Assembly: GCA_035463115.1 (NCBI GenBank)
Contig: DATHTO010000089.1
Coordinates: 1 to 19,516 of the forward strand
Direction: 5' to 3'
Source of the DNA: BPGL01 sp035463115
GTDB lineage: Bacteria; Actinomycetota; UBA4738; HRBIN12
DNA length: 19,516 nucleotides
Part shown: one piece after another, positions 14,363-19,516 of the stretch
Position numbering within the stretch: the stretch's first letter is position 1
Layout: each line of letters starts with the position of its first letter
Program-made: the position numbers and the translations under genes
Notes under the pieces: generated by a model
Databases searched by the model: none
What the model was told of the DNA's origin: nothing
Seen by the model: the letters and a program-made list of their open reading frames with translations, nothing else

Positions 14363-14929
14363 TCAGCCGTCCTCGCACGGCGGCGCGTCGGCGCCACAGA
14401 GGATGGCCCCGTCGTCGGTCGAGACGTGGTGGACGAGTCGGAACCGAGACACGTGCGACAGCGCCTCGTCGGCCTCGCGGACGAGCGTCGTGGGGGAGCC
14501 CGCCGGGAACGCGTACCGCGTCGTGAGACACCCACCCTCGAACCGCCGGTACCGCACCCCCCGCACCGGATCCGTGCTCGTGATGTCGACGAACACGTCG
14601 GCGCCGGCCTCGTCGAGCGTCGGGTTCACCGGTTCGGCGTCGCCGACGTCGCACGAGGCGCTGAAGGTGATCGTGACGGCCTCGACGCCACCGGTGTTCG
14701 TGCTGAGCCACATCTCGGCACCCGCGTCCGTCACGCGCATCCCGCCGAAGCGCCATCCGAGGGGCAGCTCGCGCAGGCACGGGACCCTGGTCGCGCTCGG
14801 CACGGACTGTGCGAGGAGGATCGTCGCGGCGCTGGACGGCTCGCACTCCGGCGGCCGCGACGATGCCGCCATGCATCCGGAGAGCACGAGCGCGACGGTG
14901 GCAGCGGTGGCGACCGCACGGAGCCTCAC
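14363..14929 (-). CDS. Lipoprotein of unknown function
   Basis: The 188-residue product starts MRLRAVATAATVALVLSGC, a short lipoprotein signal peptide with lipobox LSGC and lipidated Cys19, so it should be anchored outside the cytoplasmic membrane. The mature domain contains several further Cys residues (near CEPSS, PCLREL, ASCDVG, GGCLTT, ILCGAD and PPCED) that could form disulfides, plus a PLGWRFGGMRV segment. I do not recognise the family. The GTG at 14929 was chosen because it gives the signal peptide and overlaps the stop of the PAP2-kinase gene by 4 nt (GTGA). Conservation of that coupling would indicate that the lipoprotein works with the kinase fusion. Confidence 0.78.
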   Translation of the reverse strand: MRLRAVATAATVALVLSGCMAASSRPPECEPSSAATILLAQSVPSATRVPCLRELPLGWRFGGMRVTDAGAEMWLSTNTGGVEAVTITFSASCDVGDAEPVNPTLDEAGADVFVDITSTDPVRGVRYRRFEGGCLTTRYAFPAGSPTTLVREADEALSHVSRFRLVHHVSTDDGAILCGADAPPCEDG

Positions 14930-16608
14930 GCGAAGACCGCCCAGTTCGACGCGACGAAGCCGACGCCGATCGCGGCGCCGAGGGCGACGCCGAGCGTCAG
15001 GATCACGCGGCGGACGCTCCAGCGCTGGATGCGCACCGGTTCCCGCGCCGGCGCGAGCGCGCGGAACTCCTCGGCGAGATCCTTGCCGTGCTGCTTCAGC
15101 TTCGAGCGGAGCTGCGTCGGGCTCGCCACCCCTCGCGTCGCCGCGAAGGCCTCCGCGACGTCGTCGGGCGTGAAGCAGCGCAGCGCACGTTCGTAGACCC
15201 TGCGAGCGTCGGAACGGAGCGCGAGGACGAGCATCATGTTCGCGAGGTCGACGGCCTGGCGCCACGGTGACGGGCGCACCTGGACGAAGAAGACGTCGAT
15301 CAGCCGCAGGTGACCGTCCTGGACCATCAGGTTCGCCGGCTTGATGTCTCGGTGCGCCAGGCCGAGGTCCCACATCCGGCGCACGAGGGCGAGCCCCTCG
15401 TCGATCACCGTGTCGTCGACGTGGGCGTCGCCGACCTCCTCGGCACCGTCGAAGAACTCCATCAGGATCATGTACTCGCGCTCAGGCGTGATCTCGACGA
15501 CGCCGTACGGGGTCGGCGTGGGGAGCCCCTCGTCGTGGAGCAACCGCAGGGCGTAGTCCTCGTACTCCACGAAGCGGCGGACGGTCCCGAACGGCGACTC
15601 GTCCTCGAGGCGACCGTAGAGGATCGTGCGACCGAGCTTGTACCAGCGGTCCGCGCGGACGTGGCTCATCGAATAGACCTTCGCGAAGACCTTGTGCTCG
15701 TCGTCGTCGCGTTCGATCGTGAGGAGCACGGGCGTCGATCCGCCGGAGCCCTCGAGCCCGATCGGCTCGACCGAGACGACGGTCTCGCCGAGCTGGTCCG
15801 CGACGGCCCTCTTGATCGCCTCGCCGCGGAACCCGCTCACGTCGAGGTGCGCGGCTCGGCCCCGACGGTACGTCACCGGGAACACCTCGTTGGGGGTGAA
15901 CACCCGGAACGCCGCGAGCAGCACCGCCACGCCGATCACGGCGCCCGCCGTCGCCGCGCGGGGATGGTCCACGCCCAGGATCACGCGCGACACGATCAGC
16001 AGGCCGAGCGTCGCCCCGACCACCCATTTGCCGGCATCGCGGATGCGCCCGTGCGGGAGCACCGTGTAGAGGACCCCGATCAGCGAGGCGGCGAGCCCGG
16101 CGATCGGGCGCGACGGCATCGAGAAGCCCTGCCACGGCGCGAGGATCTCGACGCCGAACGGTCGAGGTCGCGCGGTGTACAGGCTGAGCTGATACGTGAG
16201 GGCCTCGCAGACGAGCAACGCACCGAGCAGCACGGCGAGGTGCCGCCACCGGCGGAACACGAGCAGCACCGCGATCGTGCCCCATCGGATGGCGCGGATC
16301 GTCCACCGCGACGCGAGCACGTCCACGGCACGCGCGATCTCATCGACGACCCCCGCTCGGGCGCGCACGGCCGCACGCGTGATCGCGGCGTCGATCCCGT
16401 TGAAGATCCGCGTGAACGGCTCGAACAGGAGCCCGACCACGACGGTGACCAGGAGGATCGCGACGAGGGCGATCCAGAACCGTCCGCTGCGGCCGAGGTC
16501 TCGCGGGAGCGGAGGGGGCTCGCCCGAGGGGCGCCGTCGACGGGCGCCGCGGCCGAAGTCGAGCGTCGCGTCGCGGCTGCCCGCCGCCCGCCCCGCCTTC
16601 GTCCTCAT
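14926..16608 (-). CDS. Membrane-bound PAP2-like / protein-kinase-like fusion
   Basis: About 560 residues in two domains (numbering here is from the first possible ATG at 16617). A basic N-terminus precedes a membrane domain (about 45-240) laid out like PAP2, with TARPRP near 148-153. The second motif reads PSRP at 168-171 instead of PSGH, and the third reads SRVILGVDHPRAA at 210-222 without the usual His and final Asp, so phosphatase activity is doubtful. A cytoplasmic kinase-like domain follows: GLEGSGG near 288-293, FAKVYS with Lys313, HRDIKPANL at 422-430 and LIDVFF with Asp441, so the kinase residues are kept. One C-terminal membrane helix (about 538-560) ends the protein. The ATG at 16608 is preferred because GGGAGG lies 9 nt upstream; for the ATG at 16617 the same site abuts the start. 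Target and signal are unknown. Confidence 0.82.
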   Translation of the reverse strand: MRTKAGRAAGSRDATLDFGRGARRRRPSGEPPPLPRDLGRSGRFWIALVAILLVTVVVGLLFEPFTRIFNGIDAAITRAAVRARAGVVDEIARAVDVLASRWTIRAIRWGTIAVLLVFRRWRHLAVLLGALLVCEALTYQLSLYTARPRPFGVEILAPWQGFSMPSRPIAGLAASLIGVLYTVLPHGRIRDAGKWVVGATLGLLIVSRVILGVDHPRAATAGAVIGVAVLLAAFRVFTPNEVFPVTYRRGRAAHLDVSGFRGEAIKRAVADQLGETVVSVEPIGLEGSGGSTPVLLTIERDDDEHKVFAKVYSMSHVRADRWYKLGRTILYGRLEDESPFGTVRRFVEYEDYALRLLHDEGLPTPTPYGVVEITPEREYMILMEFFDGAEEVGDAHVDDTVIDEGLALVRRMWDLGLAHRDIKPANLMVQDGHLRLIDVFFVQVRPSPWRQAVDLANMMLVLALRSDARRVYERALRCFTPDDVAEAFAATRGVASPTQLRSKLKQHGKDLAEEFRALAPAREPVRIQRWSVRRVILTLGVALGAAIGVGFVASNWAVFA

Positions 16609-16635
16609 CGATGCCATCCTCCCGTCGCGCGCGCA

Positions 16636-16641
16636 AGCCTA
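16636..16641 (-). promoter_or_regulatory. Candidate -10 box of the kinase-lipoprotein-PAP2 operon
   Basis: On the minus strand TAGGCT (16641 to 16636) fits TANNNT. Transcription would start near 16628, just before the GGGAGG ribosome binding site at 16623 to 16618 and the ATG at 16608. It lies back to back with the ribF promoter in a 63-bp divergent gap. Confidence 0.4.
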
Positions 16642-16658
16642 CGCCCCGCGACGCCCGC

Positions 16659-16664
16659 TACGCT
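16659..16664 (+). promoter_or_regulatory. Candidate -10 box of ribF (leaderless)
   Basis: TACGCT fits TANNNT and ends 7 nt before the ribF GTG. No ribosome binding site is visible. Because ribF has been separated from truB by minus-strand genes it needs its own promoter, which supports this call. Confidence 0.5.
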
Positions 16665-16671
16665 CCGCGCC

Positions 16672-17619
16672 GTGGAGATCGTGCGAGGGCTGGCTTCGCT
16701 TCCGCTGCCGACGGCGCCGTCGGTCGCGACGGTCGGCTTCTTCGACGGCGTCCACCTCGGCCATCGGGCTGTGTTCCGGCGGGTGGTCGACCGGGCGGAG
16801 CCTCGCGGCCTGCGCTCCGTCGCGATCACGTTCGACCGGCATCCCCGCGAGGTGCTCACGCCGGGGCGAGAGCCGCGATTGCTCACGACCGTCGACCGGA
16901 AGGCCGAGCTGATCGCCGCGTGCGGGATCGACGTCCTCGTCGTCCTCGCCTTCGACCGCGACTTCTCGCTGATCCCGGCGGACACGTTCGTGCGCGAGGT
17001 GCTCGCGGGCGGCGTCCACGCGGTGCACGCCGCGATGGGCGAGAACTTCAGGTTCGGGTTCAAGGCCCTCGGCACGATGGAGACGCTTCCGACGCTGGCG
17101 GAGCCGTCGGGGATGACGGCCGAGACGGTCCCGTTGCTGCGGCTCGGAGACAGGCCGGTGTCGTCGTCGTCGATCCGCGAGGCGTTGACCGGCGGTGATC
17201 TCTCGTGGCCGGCGCGCGCGCTCGATCGCCGGTTCGTGCTCGACGGCGAGGTCGTCACGGGGCACGGGCGCGGCCGGGAGCTCGGGTTCCCGACCGCGAA
17301 CCTGCGCACGTGGCCGCGGCTGCTGCTGCCCGGTCAGGGCATCTACGCAGGTGTCGCGGAACACCGCGGCGCCCGGTACCGTGCCGCGATCGACGTCGGC
17401 ACGAATCCGACGTTCGGCGTCGAGCCGCTGCACGTCGAGGCGTTCCTGCTCGACTACGACGGCGGCGAGCTGCCGGGCGAGCCGCTGGCGATCGAGTTCT
17501 GGGCGCGCCTGCGTGACGAGGTCCGGTACGACTCGATCGAGGACCTCGTCCGAGCGATGGACGCCGACGTCGCCCGAACCCGCGAGCTCGTGCCCCCCGA
17601 GGCCCTCGTCGCGACGTGA
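16672..17619 (+). CDS. ribF: Bifunctional riboflavin kinase / FAD synthetase
   Basis: The 315-residue cytoplasmic enzyme phosphorylates riboflavin to FMN and adenylates FMN to FAD. The N-terminal adenylyltransferase domain has GFFDGVHLGH near 22-31, TFDRHPREVL, GENFRFGFKALG and the nucleotide-binding SSSSIREAL. The C-terminal riboflavin kinase domain shows GEVVTGHGRGRELGFPTANL, GIYAG, IDVGTNPTFG and a final FWARLRDEVRYDS. Both domains look complete and the length is normal. The GTG at 16672 places the N-terminus as in the family. It normally follows truB; here it is separated by the membrane module and driven from a divergent promoter region. Confidence 0.95.
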   Translation: MEIVRGLASLPLPTAPSVATVGFFDGVHLGHRAVFRRVVDRAEPRGLRSVAITFDRHPREVLTPGREPRLLTTVDRKAELIAACGIDVLVVLAFDRDFSLIPADTFVREVLAGGVHAVHAAMGENFRFGFKALGTMETLPTLAEPSGMTAETVPLLRLGDRPVSSSSIREALTGGDLSWPARALDRRFVLDGEVVTGHGRGRELGFPTANLRTWPRLLLPGQGIYAGVAEHRGARYRAAIDVGTNPTFGVEPLHVEAFLLDYDGGELPGEPLAIEFWARLRDEVRYDSIEDLVRAMDADVARTRELVPPEALVAT

Positions 17620-17668
17620 GCCCCGGCTCAGGGCCCGCGCGAGGGGGTCGGAGCCGCGTTCCCGCTGG

Positions 17669-17674
17669 TAGCCT
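17669..17674 (+). promoter_or_regulatory. Candidate -10 box of rpsO
   Basis: TAGCCT fits TANNNT and ends 10 nt before the rpsO ATG, so the transcript would have at most a few untranslated bases. No Shine-Dalgarno sequence is visible in the 65-nt gap after ribF. Confidence 0.4.
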
Positions 17675-17684
17675 GGCTGACCGC

Positions 17685-17954
17685 ATGACGCTCACCAAGG
17701 AAGAGAAGACCCAGATCATCCAGGAGCACGCCCGTTCCGAGGGCGACACGGGGTCGGCGGAGGTCCAGATCGCCGTCCTCACGAAGCGGATCTCGGAACT
17801 GACGGAGCACCTGAAGGCCCAGTCGCACGACCACCACAGCCGCCGCGGGCTGCTGATGCTGGTCGGGCGGCGGCGCCGACTGCTCGACTACCTCCGGCGC
17901 GAGGACATCGGGCGCTACCGCGACATCGTCGCGAAGCTCGGCCTCCGCCGCTGA
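17685..17954 (+). CDS. rpsO: 30S ribosomal protein S15
   Basis: The 89-residue protein binds 16S rRNA in the central domain of the small subunit. Signature segments are GDTGSAEVQIAVLTKRI, LTEHLKAQSHDHHSRRGLL and LVGRRRRLLDYLRRED, and it ends KLGLRR, matching the family over its whole length. The ATG at 17685 is the only start that fits. It precedes pnp as in nearly all bacteria; a hairpin just after its stop and a structured leader separate the two. Confidence 0.97.
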   Translation: MTLTKEEKTQIIQEHARSEGDTGSAEVQIAVLTKRISELTEHLKAQSHDHHSRRGLLMLVGRRRRLLDYLRREDIGRYRDIVAKLGLRR

Positions 17955-17964
17955 TCGTCGCACC

Positions 17965-17984
17965 GGCTCGCCGCCGCGCGAGCC
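17965..17984 (+). terminator. Hairpin after rpsO
   Basis: GGCTCGC-CGCCGC-GCGAGCC forms a perfect 7-bp stem with a 6-nt loop starting 10 nt after the rpsO stop. There is no T-tract, so it may be a weak terminator or a processing and stability element on the rpsO-pnp transcript. Confidence 0.45.
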
Positions 17985-18034
17985 CTGCACGCCCGAAGGG
18001 GTGATGCCGCAAGAGACACGGATCCCGACGCCAC

Positions 18035-18119
18035 GGGGCCCTGCACCGTAGGTCGGTTCTCAGTCGCGAGCCCCCGAACGCGATCTCGGAGGTTCACCAC
18101 TGACAACCGGCCGGGCTCC
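18035..18119 (+). ncRNA. Structured pnp leader (candidate Actino-pnp RNA)
   Basis: GGTCGGTT-C-TCAGT (18051-18064) pairs with ACTGA-C-AACCGGCC (18099-18112): 13 base pairs, one of them G-U, interrupted by a single C-C mismatch. Outside it GGGGCC (18035-18040) can pair with GGCTCC (18114-18119), and inside CGAG and CTCG (18067-18070 and 18085-18088) can pair. The helix lies in the 238-nt gap before pnp. Weinberg and colleagues described the Actino-pnp motif in 5' leaders of actinobacterial exoribonuclease genes; position and host fit, but I cannot confirm a match to its consensus. In E. coli, RNase III cuts a long stem in the pnp leader and PNPase then represses itself, so a similar role is inferred. 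Confidence 0.6.
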
Positions 18120-18158
18120 TCACGAACCGGCGCCGGCGCACGACGCGCCGCGCCACGA

Positions 18159-18171
18159 GTCCCTCAGGGAC
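18159..18171 (+). promoter_or_regulatory. Small hairpin before the pnp ribosome binding site
   Basis: GTCCC-TCA-GGGAC is a perfect 5-bp stem with a 3-nt loop ending 5 nt before AGGAGG at 18177-18182. It could influence access of the ribosome to pnp. It is short and may be incidental. Confidence 0.3.
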
Positions 18172-18192
18172 ACGACAGGAGGACACGACCGG

Positions 18193-19516
18193 ATGGTCAC
18201 CACGCTTTCCCGCCAGATCGGCGGAACCACGTTCACCTTCGAGTCGGGCAAGATGGCCCGCCTCGCCGACGGCGCCGTGCTCGTCAGCTACGGCGAGACG
18301 CAGGTCCTGTCGACCTGCGTGCGCTCGAACCCCCGCGAGGGGATCGACTTCTTCCCGCTCACGATCGACGTCGAGGAGCGGATGTACGCGGCCGGCAAGA
18401 TCCCCGGATCGTTCTTCCGGCGCGAGGGGCGCCCGTCCGAGACGGCGATCCTCACGTGCCGGCTGATCGACCGACCGCTTCGTCCGACGTTCCGAGAGGG
18501 CTTCCGCGACGAGGTGCAGGTGATCAACACGATCCTCGGCGTCGACGGTGAGAACCCCTACGACGTTCCGGCGATGAACGCGTCGTCGCTCGCGACGTGC
18601 CTCGCGGGGCTGCCGTTCGACGGCCCGGTCGGCTCGGTGCGCATGGGGCTGATCGGCGGCGAGTGGGTCGTGAACCCGACGTTCCAGCAGGTCGAGGACG
18701 CGACGTTCGACATCGTCGTCGCCGGCCGTCGCAACGACAGCGGCGGTGTCGACATCCTGATGATCGAAGGGGAGGCGCCCGACAACACGTGGGCCCTGCT
18801 CGCCGACGGCGCGACCGCCCCCACGGAGGAGACCGTCGCCGAAGGGCTCGAGGCCGCGAAGCGCGCGATCGGCGAGCTGATCGACTTCCAGCAGGAGTTC
18901 ATCGACGCGGTCGGCGTGCGCGAGATCGACTGGGAGCCGAAGCCGCTCTACGGCGACGACGTGTACCAGTCGCTCGCCGACTTCGCGACGAGCCGGCTCG
19001 AGGAGTCGATCGTGCCCGACAAGGCCGAGCGCGAGGCGAAGCTCGACGCGCTGAAGGCCGAGGCGAAGGAGCACGTCACGGCGACGCTCGGCGACGACGC
19101 CGCCGCGCGGGCATCGGAGTTCGGCCCCGCGTGGAAGCAGCTCCAGAAGAAGGTCATGCGCGCCCGCGTGATCAAGGAGGGTGTCCGGCTCGACGGGCGT
19201 GCGCCGACCGACATCCGGCCGCTGTCGGCCGAGGTCGGCGTCCTGAGGCGGGCGCACGGCTCGGCGTTGTTCAGCCGCGGCGACACGCAGGTCCTGAACA
19301 TCACGACGCTCGGCATGCTCCGCATGACGCAGATGATCGACACCCTCGATCTCGAGGACACGAAGCGATACATGCACCACTACAACTTCCCGCCGTTCTC
19401 GACGGGTGAGACGGGCCGCGTCGGCTCGCCGCGGCGCCGCGAGATCGGTCACGGAGCGCTCGCCGAGCGGGCGCTGATCCCGGTGGTCCCGACCGAGGAG
19501 GAGTTCCCCTACGCGC
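18193..19516 (+). CDS. pnp: Polyribonucleotide nucleotidyltransferase (PNPase), 3' end missing
   Basis: The frame is open from ATG at 18193 to the window edge, 441 residues without a stop, roughly 60 percent of a typical PNPase. The enzyme degrades RNA 3' to 5' with phosphate. The first RNase PH domain shows YGETQVLSTCV, GKIPGSFFRREGRPSE, LTCRLIDRPLRP and MNASSLATCLAGLPF. The all-helical linker domain spans about 235-320 (LEAAKRAIGELIDFQQEF to KVMRARVIKEG). The second RNase PH domain begins RLDGRAPTDIRPL and HGSALFSRGDTQVL, and continues YNFPPFSTGETGR with the Arg- and Gly-rich phosphate and RNA-binding segments. The catalytic Asp residues and the KH and S1 domains lie beyond the window. AGGAGG is 10 nt before the ATG. 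A structured leader suggests post-transcriptional control. Confidence 0.96.
   Translation, partial: MVTTLSRQIGGTTFTFESGKMARLADGAVLVSYGETQVLSTCVRSNPREGIDFFPLTIDVEERMYAAGKIPGSFFRREGRPSETAILTCRLIDRPLRPTFREGFRDEVQVINTILGVDGENPYDVPAMNASSLATCLAGLPFDGPVGSVRMGLIGGEWVVNPTFQQVEDATFDIVVAGRRNDSGGVDILMIEGEAPDNTWALLADGATAPTEETVAEGLEAAKRAIGELIDFQQEFIDAVGVREIDWEPKPLYGDDVYQSLADFATSRLEESIVPDKAEREAKLDALKAEAKEHVTATLGDDAAARASEFGPAWKQLQKKVMRARVIKEGVRLDGRAPTDIRPLSAEVGVLRRAHGSALFSRGDTQVLNITTLGMLRMTQMIDTLDLEDTKRYMHHYNFPPFSTGETGRVGSPRRREIGHGALAERALIPVVPTEEEFPYA

Noticed and set aside
15310..16671. Upstream in-frame extension of ribF
   Set aside because: It is antisense to the PAP2-kinase fusion; ribF homology starts at the GTG at 16672, which has its own -10-like box.
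1..19516. tRNA, rRNA, CRISPR arrays, insertion sequences, attachment sites
   Set aside because: None was seen on reading; there are no regularly spaced repeats, no transposase or integrase motifs, and every gap longer than 100 nt is accounted for by leader or promoter structure.

Overview
The window is about 19.5 kb of very GC-rich DNA, densely packed with genes and strongly biased to G/C at codon third positions. GTG and TTG starts, 4-nt ATGA/GTGA/TTGA overlaps, several candidate leaderless promoters, and the order proS - rimP - nusA - ylxR - infB - ylxP - rbfA - nrnA - truB ... ribF - rpsO - pnp all point to a chromosome of an actinobacterium (Actinomycetota). I cannot name the class. I see no phage, transposon, CRISPR, rRNA or tRNA.

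Left part (1-4017). A truncated GT-C type membrane glycosyltransferase gene (minus) diverges from a gene for an uncharacterised secreted protein (plus). That gene meets trpG tail to tail, with both stop codons inside one CTAG. trpE and trpG form a minus-strand operon. Its 306-bp upstream region holds a 20-residue leader ORF with three Trp codons. It also holds an 11-nt perfect antiterminator match and a perfect 8-bp hairpin, which together look like a ribosome-mediated trp attenuator.

Middle part (4018-12606). Plus-strand translation and transcription genes: proS, then the rimP-nusA-ylxR-infB-ylxP-rbfA-nrnA-truB cluster. Its products cover ribosome maturation, transcription elongation, initiation factor 2, nano-RNA degradation and tRNA pseudouridylation. 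The rimP leader carries a textbook intrinsic terminator and a mutually exclusive hairpin that would bury the rimP Shine-Dalgarno sequence.

Right part (12604-19516). The usual truB-ribF junction is split by four membrane or envelope genes: a flippase-like integral membrane protein (plus), then a convergent minus-strand operon. That operon encodes a PAP2-kinase fusion whose phosphatase half has lost its catalytic motifs, a lipoprotein of unknown function, and an intact PAP2 phosphatase. These may form a lipid-linked envelope module. After them the conserved order resumes with ribF, rpsO and pnp. pnp runs off the window and has a long structured leader that fits the position of the Actino-pnp RNA.

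The most notable points are the trp attenuator, the dual-hairpin rimP leader, the lipid/kinase module inserted in the nusA-pnp cluster, and the pnp leader helix.
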